Notes: generated by a model from the sequence alone, not told the origin. Positions 1 through 13,705 are shown, counted from the first letter of the stretch. The stretch: DNA of 64,000 nt from Trichostrongylus colubriformis (GCA_963978905.1 OZ022259.1:46394727-46458726), one strand, 5' to 3'. Program-made: numbers and translations.

Positions 1-218
1 CACCTATTATGAAGCTCGGACCAGCTAGGCTCAGGTGGAAACCACATATAACTACTTTCAATTATTACTCAGCATAGCCCACCACAGTTAAAACTTCACG
101 CGAAAATAAAATAATAAAATCGAAATAAATAAAAAATACGCAGGACACAGAAACAACCAAAAAGGATTGTGTGATAAGCTCTGTGGTCCAGTTAAATGGA
201 CTTACTATTTATTTGATT

Positions 219-571
219 ACCAGTTGGGCTGGCGCACACAACTACGCGCGTCACATATGGGAGCATGCTAATTGGGCTTGATAGATATCGATCGATCAGT
301 AACATCACTCGAACGGTTTCAGAAACGGGGAATTCGCAAAAACGGAAAAGAGAAACAAAATTCCTCCCGTCAATCTCGTCAACCCTTATCAGTTGCTAGC
401 ACTTCCGTTCCCTCACCACTGATGTCCCCTTACCACCCTTTATATCGCTTCAAAAATTCAGAGTCCCAGCTCTACTGCGACGTGAGATATGAATTTCGTG
501 ACAGACGGAGGGACGGACAAAGGGACGGAGGGACGTACAGACAGACGAAGCGTTTTATATGTAGTTGGGAT
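219..571 (+). repeat. Tandem-monomer repeat family 1, copy
   Basis: Head CCAGTTGGGCTGGCGCACAC, about one 145-bp monomer, and tail with GACGGACAAAGGGACG and GCGTTTTATATGTAG. Two longer copies at 11868 and 46172. Confidence 0.6.
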
Positions 572-1158
572 TTTGCATATATAAGTAATATTAACTATAA
601 AATAAGTGGATGTTACATGCTTCTAGGTTTTTCATGAAATGAATCACTGCCGTTGTTTTAAAAAACTTCTCAAGTACGACCCCTATGCACAAGAGTGCCC
701 GGTTAAGAATTCGACATCGAACTCAGGCATTTATGACCAAATTTGAATTCATTAAGCTTTCGATGAGTTCGTTGATTGCATTACAGCATATCTGATTTGC
801 ACTTGTCATGTTTCCGTTGTATTTGTTCGAAACTTTGTCTCTTGTTAATGTTCCCCTTCTACGGAAGAGCATGGTCCACTTGCTGCACTTCTCCACCTTA
901 TCGGCTATAGCACAGATGCAGGAGCAGCAGCGGCTGATTCTGAATTCAGTGGTTGGAGCCTATCAAAGCCTTCTAGTCCAAGAAGACTAACCTGGAGAGG
1001 GCACAAACGAAAGCGAAAAAAAAGAGGGTGCAAGCACTCCAACTTGAACGAGTGTAAAATGCCCGTAAGTCCCTTCTCTGCCTTATTTAGGGTGATCAGT
1101 CTGGTGAACAACCAGAACACATGTCAGTCCACTGTAAAAACTACCTGCCGAATGCTCA
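572..1158. other. No gene seen
   Basis: Unassigned; a 60-codon frame at 808-990 has no supporting signal. Confidence 0.3.
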
Positions 1159-1527
1159 CAGTGATAGAGGTAATGTGGGTGATAAGGAATCTCCAACAGA
1201 TGTCATTCCCTTGAGAACCAGGGGTCTGAAAAGCCTACTTGCGGCAAAATCCCCCGCGGAAAAAGCGCTCCTGAGCTGTGGCGGAGGGGACTTTTTAGCT
1301 CTAGCCGCCTTTATTATCCCGGCCCGCCCCCCCAGGGTAGACTTTGCCGAGGAATGACTGAGATGTAGGGTAATCAGCAGGATAGCAGAGTGATACCTAT
1401 CATATCGTGTTGAAGCCGTATTGATCGAAATGACGTGGTGACTGACGAGTCGATTTTCGAGGTGAAAACGTCCACCGGTTAGTATCAAACATTGGAAGAT
1501 GATGCAAACGAATCACCCCGACCACTG
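1159..1527. mobile_element. Small TIR element, copy 1
   Basis: Ends CAGTGATAGAGGTAATGTGG and, inverted, CAGTGGTCGGGGTGATTCG; 369 bp. Related copies at 32958-33328, about 2058-2220 (partial) and about 60943-61050 (partial). Non-coding. Confidence 0.6.
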
Positions 1528-2057
1528 CCTCCAAGAATAGGTTTTGTAACCTGAAGAGGTCGTGTCGAACTCGGTGAAGGCGGAAGAAAACCATTTGTAG
1601 AGGAAGAGCAACGGCCGCGAGTTCATACACCAAGTCTTGAGACTTAGAACATTGGCCGCAAATACATTTGAATGCATTCATATTTTGAAGAGAGGCCCTC
1701 CCTTAGCACATTCCTGAAGGGCGTGTCAACGCCCATTGCTGATTGTTTATACCGATCTTAAATATGAGACACACCTAGCGCAACACACGGTACTCGTAGC
1801 GAGGAGCTATGCATAAGGTAATCTTAACAGGAGTTATTCAGCTATGTGGTTTGATAAAAAAGTGAAACTCACAAAGTGAAACTTTATCGAATTCACACTT
1901 ACGCGAGTGGATCTCCATACGTGTGATTCACCGGCTAAGAATTTTAAAGCTCTGTGATAGTGCTCCTTGAAGGAAGCGTGCACGGGAACAAGAATTACTC
2001 TGTGCCCCTATATTTATGTTGGGCGCAAATGAAAGCGGGAAAAAGAGCCTATCCACT

Positions 2058-2220
2058 TGAAGACAGCATTAGGGGTAGTGTGGTAATGGGGAAATCCCTA
2101 CAAGAAGTCACTCACATGGTAGTCCTGGGCCTAAGAAGGCTAACTGTGGCGAAATTCCGGTGAAAAAGCGCCTCTCCGAGCTGTAGAAACGCCGCAAGCC
2201 GCAACCGCCTATCTGTCCCG
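2058..2220. repeat. Partial copy of the small TIR element
   Basis: Shares CAGCATTAGGGGTAGTGTGG and the GAAGTCACTCACATG block with 1159-1527; the right half is not found. Confidence 0.5.
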
Positions 2221-2599
2221 CCTCTTGATAAGTCGATGCCGCCTCCGGATGACGTGATTCCCGATTGACTGGGGTGGGAGCGGCCAAGGAGATGCGGCAG
2301 GATCGAAAGTTTTGCGGCGCGCTTTCGCAGTTTTAGCTTGAAGCTCATTCTAAAAAATAGATGCTGTCGTATTTCCAAACATTCCCTTGTGTTTACTTGG
2401 CAACATGCCAATGGAAAACTAGATCAGACTACTCCCCTCTTGACGGGAAGGTCGTCCGCGCCTAGAAGCAACGGTGGGAAGGGGCTCCCATTTCTCGGGT
2501 TTTTGGCCAATTCCATCCGTTGTTTCTTCACTGTCCTGTTACTAGGCATCTCGACTTTCGCATTCACTACTTCTTTTACTTTCCGTCCGACTTTCCCCT

Positions 2600-2925
2600 A
2601 ATGCTGCCTTTAGTGAGTCGCGTGCAAAATTTCACGAGAAAAACTGAGAATCAAGCAAAAACACAGCTGCATAAGGTGGCGGCCGATGTGACGGGTCTCC
2701 AAGTGAGTGTCCTCCCCGTTGTTCGCCGCGGTCGGAGACGCATAATGGGAAGAGCAGATTACATAAGTAGTTCACTCTCCGTTCCAACCGCGGCGGACGA
2801 CGGGACAGGGCACCGGCTTAGAGGTCCCGCCCCTTGACCGCCACTTTGAAGAGCTGTATCTGTGTCGGACTATCGAACTTCTCGAGTGAAACCTTGCTTT
2901 CTTAGGGCAAGTAGATACTAGTCCT
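2600..2925. repeat. Palindromic MITE copy
   Basis: Arms built on GCAAAATTTCACGAGAAAAA and the inverse GTTCCAACCGCGGCGGACG around 2760; family of 16083. Confidence 0.6.
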
Positions 2926-3270
2926 GCACCTTTGTTGCGGCAACACAATGCACTCTCACGGAGTTGTGCCTGCTCGAACACAACCGAACCACGCCACTCG
3001 GAAATGAAAAAGGAAATTTGCTATAAGAGAGGATAACTGAATGAAGCAGCCATTTCGATGCCGAAGCCAGCTACCACATTGGAAATTTATTCGTTCAAGG
3101 TCGGGTGTGATTTGGTGGTGGGCACGGCTTGGTGTCTTCAAGCAGACAAAACACCGTGAGAATGCACCGCACGGCCTGAGCACTTATATAGGTTCTACTC
3201 GCCCCAAGCAAATGAGCCACTACTTGGATTATCGCGTGCTGTGCCTCCAAGCAAGTATAACATAAATATA

Positions 3271-4804
3271 CCAGCTGGCGGGCGCACACTGCTGCGCGCT
3301 ATTCATGGCGATGTTGAGCAGAATGGATTTGATCGGCACGACCACAGCTGTGTATGGAGTTGAGTGGAAATTTCTTTTCCTCTGCCTTCAGCTGAGCTAT
3401 TATTTGGATAAAAGCAGAGAAGATGGCGCGATAAAAAAAGCATTTTATACTTCAGTCGCTTTGCATCGAACCCATTTTGCATGTCATCGACACGAATCGC
3501 GCGCAGTAGTGTGCGCGAGCCAACTTGTTAAGGTCATCATTGAGAAAATGGATAGTTTAGACATTGATAGTTTTGTATTTGATTGCAATTATCAACCATT
3601 TGATTGCATCGACTGGTAACAATTTGTTCACTTGCTGAACATCTAATTCCTACACATTGATGGCAGATCCATATCCGATTATCGATGTTTATAGTTTTTG
3701 TAGAAATGCTTCATTACTTGGAATTTTACATAGTCTAGCGGTCGATACCCAGTGTTGCTGCCAGTATCGCATCAAAAAAAGATTCCGAGTGAACCGCTTG
3801 CTTTGCTATCACAAATGTAGGTTGTATCATGATTATCAGAAAAGATCGCAGTATCAAAAGAAATGCACCATTTTTTTTGGAACGCTAGGCAATTCAGCGG
3901 TCGATATATCGGCCAGAGATATCAGAACACAAACAATATATATTCACCTAATGACAGTGATCATCAGACGCTTTTCTGAAGCGGTCGTTTAGTAGTATCA
4001 AGCGATGTATAGGTTTTCATCCCATCCGATTCCTAACGGTTCTTATCAGCCACCGTAAGCGGTTATCACTGAGGCCCCTGTACCAAACAGTACCATTGAG
4101 GTCCCTGCACCCTACAATACTTGCGAATGTGAACATCCCACAGTTAACTGACAAAGTGTATGGGCTCGGTGATATTTCCCTTTCTCACGCTCCTAATCGA
4201 ATCTTATCAACCATTATCAGTTTGGATCAGCCACTATTAATGTTCCCGTCCCACTCTGTTAAGCACCCGTGAGTGTCAGCGCTCTTGGATCAGCGCAAAA
4301 GGCAAAACGAATCTGACGACATTTGTCTTCTCATGCTCCTCATCGAATCTTATCAAGAGTTTCAATGCGGGTCACCCACCATCAATGTCCCCGTCTTACT
4401 CCGCAAAATGCCTGTGAGTATGAACGCACCGGGACCGATGCGAAAAGGGAAACGGATTCAACGACTCTGGCCTTTTTACGCTCCTTATCGAATTTTATCA
4501 ACCATTATCATGCTGGACCACCCACCATTAATGTCCCCGCCCCAACCCTCAAAGCACCTATGAATATGGGCGCTCTGGGATCATCCCGAAAGCGAAACGG
4601 ATTTGACAACTTTTGCTTCCGGGGCTCCTTATCAGCCCTTATCAATTGTTATCAGAACCGGTCCCTCACCATTAGTGTCTCCTTGCCATCCCCCACATCA
4701 CTTGCAAAAATCATGGTCCCAGCTTTGCTGCGACGCGAGATATGAATTTCGTGACAGACAGACACACACACACGGACAGACAGACATACTTAGCGTATTA
4801 TATA
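3271..4804 (+). repeat. Tandem-monomer repeat family 2, copy A
   Basis: Head CCAGCTGGCGGGCGCACACT, a 0.8-kb unique part with CGGTCGATACCCAGTG, then about 135-bp monomers (TTATCAACCATTATCA...CCATTAATGTCCC) and a GACAGACACACA tail. Directly abuts copy B. Confidence 0.65.
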
Positions 4805-7246
4805 CCAGTAGGCTGGCGCACACTACTGCGCGCGATTCATGGCGATGTAGTGCAAAATAGGTTTGTTCGGCCCGACCACACTTGTGTATGGAATTTAGCG
4901 GAAATTTTCTTTCCTCCGCTTTCAGCTGAACTGTTGAATTGGATAAAAAGCAGAGAAGATGGCGTGATCGCGCGCAGTGTGGTTTAGGTATCATTGGGAG
5001 TTTGGATAGTTTATAGATCGATAGTTTTGTATTCGATTGTATCGATTGGTAACGAATTGTTCACTCGCTGAGCATTTGATTTCTACACATCAATGGTATA
5101 TCCAATTCAAGCTTATCGATGTTTATCATTTTCGCAAAAGTATACCTCACTATTTGGGATTTGAAATAGTCTAGCGGTCGGTACCCAGGGTTGCTGAGAG
5201 TACCGCATTAAAAAATGATTTCAAGTGAACTGCTCGCTTTGCTATCACAAATATAGGTCGTATCATGATTATTAATGTAGATCGCAGTATCACGAGAAAC
5301 GCAACATTTTTTGGAACGCCAGGCAATTCAGCGGTCGATACATCGGCAGTGATATCAGAACATATACAAAATATGTTCACCCAATCAGACGCTTTTGCTG
5401 AAGCGGTCGTATAGTAGTAGCAAGCGATGTGAAGGATTTCATCCCATCCAATTTCTACGGTTCTTATCATCCATTGTAAGCCGTTATCAATTTCGCTGAG
5501 GCTCCTGTACCCAACAACACCATTGTGGCACCGTACCCTACAATACCTGCGAATGTGAACATCCCACTGTTAACCGCAAAAGCGAACCGCTCTTGGTGTC
5601 ATTTCCCTTCTCATACTCCTTATCCAATCTTATCAACCGTTATCGATTGAGATCACCCGCCATTAATGTCCCAGTCCTAACCCACAAAACACCTATGAAT
5701 ATCGGCGCTCTTGGGTCAACCCGAAAGGAGAAACGGATTCTGCGTTATTTGCTTTTTGACGCTCCTTATCTAGTCTTATCAACAGTTATCGATTTGGATC
5801 ACTCACCATCAATGTACTCGTCCCACTACGCAAAACACCCGTGAGTACGAACGCTCCGCGACCAATGCGAAAAGCGGGACGAATTTGACAACTCTAGTCT
5901 CGTTACGCTCCTTATCGAATCTTATCAACCGTTATCGATGCGGGTCATCCACCATTAATGTCCCCGTCTCACCCCGAAAAACACTTGTGTGTATGAACGT
6001 CCCGGGACCAATGCGAAAAGCGGAATGGATTCGACAACTCTAGCTTTTTAAGCTCATTATCGAATCTTATCAACCGTTATCAATGCGAGTCACCCACCAT
6101 TAATGTCCCTGGCCCCTCCTGCTAAACACTTATGAGTGCCAGCGCTCTTGCATCAACGCGAAAGGCGAAACGGATCTGGCGACATTTGTCTTCCGAGGCT
6201 CCTTATCAGCCCTTATCAGTTGCTATCACTTTCGGTCCACCACCATTAGTGTCCCCTTGCCACCCCTCACATCACTTGTAAAATTCATGGTCCCAGCTTT
6301 ACTGCGAGGTGAGATATGAATTTCGTGACAGACGGACAGACACACACACACACAGACAGACATACTAAGCGAATTATATATAGTAGGATCAACCGTTATC
6401 AATGCGAGTCACCCACCATTAATGTCCCTGGCCCCTCCTGCTAAACACTTATGAGTGCCAGCGCTCTTGCATCAACGCGAAAGGCGAAACGGATCTGGCG
6501 ACATTTGTCTTCCGAGGCTCCTTATCAGCCCTTATCAGTTGCTATCACTTTCGGTCCACCACCATTAGTGTCCCCTTGCACCCCTCACATCACTGTAAAA
6601 TTCATGGTCCCAGCTTTACTGCGAGGTGAGATATGAATTTCGTGACAGACGGACAGACACACACACACACACACACAGACAGACATACTAAGCGAATTAT
6701 ATATAGTAGGATAAACACTTACGAGTGCCAGCGCTCTTGCATCAACGCGAAAGGCGAAACGGATCTGGCGACATTTGTCTTCCGAGGCTCCTTATCAGCC
6801 CTTATCAGTTGCTATCACTTTCGGTCCACCACCATTAGTGTCCCCTTGCCACCCCTCACATCACTGTAAAATTCATGGTCCCAGCTTTACTGCGAGGTGA
6901 GATATGAATTTCGTGACAGACGGACAGACACACACACACACAGACAGACATACTAAGCGAATTATATATGGTAGGATAAACACTTATGAGTGCCAGCGCT
7001 CTTGCATCAACGCGAAAGGCGAAACGGATCTGGCGACATTTGTCTTCCGAGGCTCCTTATCAGCCCTTATCAGTTGCTATCGCTTTCGGTCCACCACCAT
7101 TGGTGTCCCCTTGCCACCCCTCACATCACTTGTAAAATTCATGGTCCCAGCTTTACTGCGAGGTGAGATATGAATTTCGTGACAGACGGACAGACACACA
7201 CACACACAGACAGACAGACATACTAAGCGATTTATATATAGTAGGA
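4805..7246 (+). repeat. Tandem-monomer repeat family 2, copy B with amplified tail
   Basis: Same layout as copy A, but the terminal unit is repeated four times (from about 6125, 6442, 6711 and 6975), each 264-317 bp and almost identical, each ending with a CA-rich tract and TTATATATAGTAGGAT. Confidence 0.7.
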
Positions 7247-8267
7247 TAGTAGGATGGATAATAGAGGAAGAAATTTTGAGGAAAATTGCGAGAAACTTTG
7301 AGGTGTTTCACTTCAAATGGCCATAACTTCCTTCAATCTCAATCATATGGGTGCGGTCTTGTTCTCCGGTGTCCGCGAGATTGCCGCTTCCAGATGAATA
7401 CCTGCATCATGCTATATCTCCGAAATGAAAGGAGGTACTTTGAGGGAATCCAGTAAGGAAAATTTTCTTCGTCGAAATTGCGAGATCTTCCCACAAATCC
7501 TTGGAAAAATGATCCATTGTTACTGTCACGCCTCCAGTACGCATCTTCTGCCCTCAGAAGACCAACGAGAGGGAGGTTGGGTTCGGCTGGCCTCGTTGCG
7601 GGATGCGCTACGCATGAGGATTACCTTCCCATTCTCAGTGAATACCAACGCTTTTTTCGGTCCTCATAGTGGCTCGCTAGCGCCATATTAAGCACTTACA
7701 ATCGTAGTAGGTCATGGAAGAGGTCTATATCACCTAGTTTTTCGTTTCCATCCCATTGTTTCTGGAGTGTCCATCCATGGTGGTACCTGTTGATAGATAT
7801 CGCTTTCCACGGCTTATCGGTGAATTTCGGAGGTGTATCTGTACGTGGTTCCGATGCCAGCGGACAACTAAAAGGTTACTGGCATAGGCCGGCTTCGTTG
7901 TGGATCGCGCCATGCATGAGGATTCCGTGATGATTAAGCTTAGTTAGTTTCGGGTTCGACCAGGATTTTATTCAAATTTATCACATCTCCCCCTTTACAC
8001 TTTGGGCCCTCAACCTGAGAAGTCCCGTTGATCACTGCCTACCTCAACGATTACGACCCCCCCCCTCCCTCCCTTCTCAGTGGACCAAATACGCCCCCGT
8101 CGAGGATTTCTCGACGGAGGATTGACCCTGGCTGCAATACCACAGCAATCTTGGAACGTGCCTTTACTTCCTACCTCACACGTCTCATGAGCAACCACCG
8201 CTTAGGTAAGTCACGTTTGACAGCCTGATCAATGAAGTAAGCAATGTGATAAAGTTGAAAAGCTACT
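7247..8267. other. No gene seen
   Basis: Unassigned. The GTCGAGGATTTCTCGACGG block near 8098 has a relative near 62355, so part is dispersed repeat. Confidence 0.3.
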
Positions 8268-8990
8268 ATCAGCTATAAAAGCAAACGAGTGCAGTGAGGT
8301 TCATTTACTGCAATCTTCTCGATAAGTGACAGCTACTTCGAGGACTCCTTTGGCCAAGAAAAGTTTTGAACAGAAGATCTTTGAAACTGTAAGTTTCTAG
8401 TGACGGATTTGCTTCAAAATGAACTAACTAAGACTGGAAGTCCCTGCACAATCATCTTTTGACAAAGTACGTGCACAAGAATGAAGAGTACTGAAGATCG
8501 ACGGGGATTTCTATCGCTGATGGGAAGCTGCAACCATTAGCTATCGCTGTTGAACTCTTCAAGCGATTTCACCAAACAGAGAGTCAACTTTTTGCAGGAT
8601 GGTATAAATAATGGCCAGTTGTTGGGATTCGGGAGCAAATTTCAGAATACTGTGTGGCTCATACAGATAGAGACTGTAGTAAGAATAGAATCTGCTATAA
8701 AGGCAAACGAGTGCAGTGAGGTTCATTCACTGCAATCTTCTTCATAAGTGACAGCTCCTCCATGGATTCCTTCGGCAAAGAGAAGTTTTGAACAGGAGAT
8801 CTTTGAAACTGTAAGTTTCTAGTGACGGATCCGCTTCCGAGTGAACTAACTAGGACTAGAAGCTTCCTGCACAACCATCTTTTGACATAGTGTGTGCACA
8901 AGGATGAAGAGTACTGAGAATCGATGGGAATTTCCATCGCTGATGGGAAACTGCTGTGTGGCTCATACAGATAGACACTGTAGTAAGAAT
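8268..8990. repeat. Direct repeat pair
   Basis: A unit of about 260 bp (CTATAAARGCAAACGAGTGC... to ...TTCYATCGCTGATGGGAARC) occurs at 8268-8530 and 8693-8950; a 39-bp block CTGTGTGGCTCATACAGATA follows each, the first after an extra 117 bp. Non-coding; origin unknown. Confidence 0.65.
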
Positions 8991-9479
8991 AGGCAGCACT
9001 TGGTATGTTGTCCCAACAAAAGCATTCAAAACGTGTTATGAATGTTCTGCAATCCTCATATCAACCGGAACTTTTAGGTGGGATACCAACCAATCATGAT
9101 AACGAGCATTCAATGGACTGAGGAAAGGTCATTTTCAACTTTCTATGAACCTTGGCATTGGTCGTTCTTCTTGGTTTTGATCTGCACGGAGGTTGCTAAC
9201 AATTTTTGGTGGCTTACGTTCCGACGTATTCGCCTTCGTCGGATCCTAAAACGGAGGACAGTTATGGCTTCTTCTTCTCCCTAGCGTCAGTCCCACGCCG
9301 TCGTAGGGTCCACTGTTTTTGTCAGACGTGGCAATTTGTGCTATCGAAGCAAGCATAGCATGGTCGCTGCCATTCTCGATTCTTCACCATCACGCCTGGC
9401 AATAGAGTTGGCGCCGGTCGTGGATTTTTAGGCATGAGCCCGAACTGCCCTGGAAGATGGGGACGAGTTTCCTCAGTCT

Positions 9480-10720
9480 TGAATCGATTAGCCTTTCGTA
9501 CAGCTTCATGGCATGCGCTGTTAACTTGATCCCTGGGTAGTTGAAGCAGTTCTATGCATCACCCTCCTGTCTGAAGTAAGGAGGATCTTGCTAGTCTTCC
9601 ACCCATCTGGGATTCTTCCTCCAGCGGCTACGGTGTTGAGGAATCGTAGCGCCTCCTGTGCTATCGGCACCCCATCTTGGCCAACCCCCTTATCAGTCCT
9701 CATCCTCCCTAACATGCGACGGGCCTCTTCAATCGTCCAGAGTAGGACGGGACCAGCCTAGCCTCCTCTTCTGGGCTTCCTTTACGAGGAAACTCATCGT
9801 TTAAAAGTATGCAGAAATATTCCTGCCACTCTCTCTTCAACTCGGCTGGCTGTCTTAGGACCAGCACTGCTCTTTATGTTCCTTACCACCCTGATGTCTT
9901 GGGTGGCTTGATGTGTAGCTTTGGCCAGCTTGAAGACGAACTTTTTCACCTTTCTACCCTCTAATTTTCATACAAGGCATCCATTTCCGTATTCTTGGCT
10001 TCGGCTACACTGCCTTGTCGTGACTTTCGCAGCGTTTATGGGCGGCAAGGTTTTCTGAGTTTCGCGTTTTCTTTTTTTTCGTCAGCGTTTACATGACTCC
10101 TTCTTCCGTTCCACCATTCGCTAAATCTAACGATTCCAAAACCATGTTGCTTTGTCTCCCCTGAAGCCACCGCGAGTTTCACCCAGTATTTCCTTTGCGC
10201 ATTGTAGAATGACCTTGACGGCACTATCCCAAGTCTCCTGAGCCGAACCATAGGGGTCCGAAGGACCAATCTTCATTAACCCCCTCTTTGGATCATCCCT
10301 CTCCACTTTGTGTAACTCCACCATCGCATCCTAGGCTCAGTTCTTACCTTTGATTTCTTTGAAGTTTTATGGCAATGTCTGCTACGAGAGGCCTGTGCTG
10401 AGTGATCAATCCTCAGCAGGCAGTACTCATTCGAACTCCCTTACCTTGGCTTTTTTCCACCATGTCTCTTGAATGCATAGGACTTAGAAGCGTCTGCGCT
10501 CCACGTTTTTCTACATTTGTCAGCCTGTTCGTTTCATCAGCTGGGAGAAATGAGACAAATCCGAGGCCATACCGCTTTTCCGGAGTTACGATCAAATTAT
10601 CAAATCTGCCGAAAAATCGTCTCCAGAGATGATCTGGCCACCTAAACACGATTATCGCATTCATTTTGCGAAATGATACCTGGTTCGTGCGCTACGGACA
10701 CCAGGACCCAAACAAGCTGG
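9480..10720 (-). pseudogene. RTE-like LINE fragment
   Basis: Minus-strand pieces in several frames: endonuclease-like EKRYGLGFVSFLPADETNRL (10413-10664), linker ILGETRGGFRGDKATWFWN (10127-10324), and RT start RRMLGRMRTDKGVGQDGVP with GGRIPDGWKTSKI (9521-9715). Many stops; no ends defined. Confidence 0.65.
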
Positions 10721-11106
10721 ATGACCAAATGAATAGTGGTAATCAGCGGGAGACCGATACGCAGAAAACATAGAAAAATCGCTGTTGTTCTTTTGGTGAC
10801 AACGCATGTGAGGTGTTGCTACTGACAGTCTGGGAGGTTTTATCTTCTTACGATATTGAAAGTGCAGAAATTTATGGGTGAAAGTACTCAGACTTCAATA
10901 AAAATAAAAATATAATCACGTGGGACGCTAATACAAAAAGCGTCAAAGATCGAAATGACGCATTCATTCAAAGGCACAGTTCACGATAATATGAGTACCT
11001 TGGTTCCATCAGCGAATAGATAGCCCATTCCACAAGGACAAAGTGCGTGCCGTCATCGCAGCGCGAGGATGAAGGTTCTTAACTCGTGAAGAACCCGTAA
11101 ATAAGA

Positions 11107-11298
11107 TGACGACCACCGTTTCAAGATGACCCACACCTATCTTCGATTCAACCAGCTGGTAAACGGTGGCTTTTACGTGTATGAGAGGCATGATATCGAC
11201 TGCGATGGAAGAAATGATAGGAAATACTCCCAATGTAAAAACAGCCTCATCGGATATTATCACGTAAAGGCTTGCCCAAATATTCCTTGCTTTTGAGC
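11107..11298 (+). other. Short open frame with four cysteines
   Basis: About 62 open codons containing FNQLVNGGFYVYERHDID and ending KACPNIPCF before TGA. The opposite strand also holds a 129-codon frame here (11009-11398). No splice signals decide between them, and the stretch lies next to LINE debris, so either frame may be repeat-derived. No family was recognised. Confidence 0.2.
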
Positions 11299-11429
11299 TG
11301 CAGACTCGTTGAATCCATGGATAGAAACACTTCAATTTCAAAGTTTTCGAAAACTTCCCCCGTTCCTTCGTTCTACATTTGTGTTCTCTAGCACTCACGG
11401 AGTCTTTATGGAGCGTGACGAGGCACGAG

Positions 11430-11860
11430 AATTGTCGTGAACAGTGCCTTTAAGCCGAAACACAAAATGCAAAAGTTTCAGAGTCAGCGGGGAGCAAATC
11501 CACCGTCTCCCATTTGCAAAGCGAAAGCACTACCTTTAAGAAGCTTCCCTTTCTGCCAAGGGAAGGACCACAGGTCAAAGTGGCCATTCAAAATGGCATA
11601 CATGTGATCCGATGTATTTTCGGAGGCTGATCTCGAATCTGTATTCGAAATTTGCAAAAAGATTCTCTGAGGGGAGTTATGGAGGTTTTTTTTTTAAAAA
11701 ACAGCACTATTATATAGTTGGTTTGGAAGCCCATAGCACGCGAGCCAGACGTTCTTGCGCAAGACCAGGACGATTTTCGTGGTCAGGGAGTCAAATTACC
11801 CCACGGAACGAGTTTTTAGCCAATTCGAGAAACTGACCAAATTTCGGAAAAATTAACGGG
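11430..11860. repeat. Long-TIR family fragment with tRNA-like module
   Basis: Interior of the same family in opposite orientation: a tRNA-like block near 11475-11560 followed by the TCGAATCTGTATTCGAAATT stretch. No terminal repeats are seen. Confidence 0.5.
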
Positions 11861-11867
11861 CTATATA

Positions 11868-12712
11868 TATACCAGTTGGGCTGGCGCACACAACTGTGCG
11901 CGTCACACATGGAAGCATGCTAATTGGGCTTGATCGATATCTATCAATCAGTATCATCACTCGAACGATTTCAGAAATTTTTCGGGGAATTCGCAAGAAC
12001 GGAAAAGGGATACAAAATTCCTCCCGTCAATCTCATCCTTATATCATTTTCCTAATCATTTACCTTTCGAGGCTCCTTATCTGCCTTTATCAGTTGCTAT
12101 CACTTCCGTTCCCTCACCATTGATGTCCTCTTACCACTCCCTATATCACCATAAGAATTCAAGGTCCCAGCTTTGCGGCGACGCGAGATATGAATTCCCC
12201 ATCATTCACCTTTCGAGACTCCTTATCTGCCCTTATCAGTAGCTATCACTTCCGTTCCCTCACCGCTGATGTTCACTTACCACCCTTTATATCACATTAA
12301 AAATTTAGGAACCCAGCTTCGCGGCAACGCGAGATGTCAATTTCTCGCCATTCGCCTTTCGGGGCTCCTTATCAGTTGCTATCACTTCCGTTCCCTCACC
12401 GCTGATGTTCCCTTACCACCCCTCATATCACTTTAAAAATCCAGAGTCCCAGCTTTGCTGCGACGCGAGATATCAGCTTCCCGCCATTCACCTTTGGAGG
12501 CTCCTTATCAGCCCTTATCAATCGCTATCACTTCCGTTCCCTCACCACTGATGTTCCCTTACCATCCCTCATATCACTTTAAAAATTCAGAGTCCCAGCT
12601 CTACTGCGACGCGAGATATGAATTCCGTGACAGACGGACGTACAAAGGGACGGACGGACAGAGGGACGGAAAGACAGACGAAGCGTTTTATATATAGTAG
12701 GGATAGGGTGGC
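11868..12712 (+). repeat. Tandem-monomer repeat family 1, longest copy
   Basis: Same head and tail with four to five degenerate monomers, each containing CCTTATCAGCCCTTATCAG, a GATGTYCCCTTACCACC block and GCTTTGCTGCGACGCGAGAT. Short ORFs in it are low-complexity shadows. Confidence 0.65.
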
Positions 12713-13705
12713 AGCCCACTGAACAAAGGAGAAGTCGTTTACCCTTGCCTGGGAAAGCCCCTATTTGACACTTGTTTCGTACATTTAGTGCGATGGGCAA
12801 GTGTAAAAGGTATGTTTAGGCTATCCTGTTTAGGTTGCAGGGTTCTCTGTAGAAGAATTGAAAAACTACCACATTATCCCGCGCCACCCCATATTTTACG
12901 AAGTTGGACCAAAAACTGGATTTGGCTGAAAATTTGCACAGAGGGGTAGTTCGACCCCCTGTGCACGAATATCATAATCTTTTTGGGCAACAACGCCTGA
13001 ATCGTGTGGTACGGGATTCTCTTCGACTTGGTAACCTTCTCTTGTGAGTAATGTTAGTAGTTATAAATAATGTGGCAGAGTAAATGATGGGTGCGATAGG
13101 TACCAGTACGAGGAATCATCCAGAAGTGGAAGAAAAGCACTTACCGACAATGAAACACAAAATGCAAAAAAAAACCCGCACCGGCGGGGAGCAAACCCAT
13201 TACTCCTGTCTTGCAGATCCGGAACACTACCAATGAGTCACTGATTGTGAGGCCGTTGCGAGTTCAGCAACGGCCGTGTTGATGACATACATAGTGCCCC
13301 GCCAATGAGATCCAACGTGTAGCTGTTCATTCAAAAAAAAATCTCCATAACTCCGCTCAGAGAATCGTTCTGCAAATTTCGAATACGGATTCGAGATCAG
13401 CGTTGGAAAATACGTCGGACCATATGTATCCCATTCCGAATGGCCACTTCGACCTGGGGTCCTTCACTTGTTAGTAACAGCCATATAGGTCGGTACTAAG
13501 AAAGGGTTAGCCACGCAGAAGAGACACTGCCTCGCCGATGCTTATGTATCGCACGTAAACTTCGACTCCTCCAACACGCTTCAAAACATCATTTTGCAAT
13601 TCTGGTTCTCATATGAGTAATCAGCATTCGAGACTCCATAGATCCACCTAGGTCTCCTCTCGAAGTTTCATGGGATGTCAATCCCTTTTCTGGTAAGAAG
13701 AGATA
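12700..13705. repeat. Rearranged long-TIR element with tRNA-like insert
   Basis: The right arm at 13520-13705 matches the terminal repeat of the elements at 25843 and 37366 (AGACTCCATAGATCCACC... region). The interior carries a tRNA-like module near 13180-13260, and the left part (12711-12880) is inverted relative to the rest. Diverged and non-coding. Confidence 0.6.

Noticed and set aside
4200..7246. Protein-coding genes in the many ORFs of this region
   Set aside because: They recur in all three frames of a tandem monomer and repeat at every copy; no splice signals.
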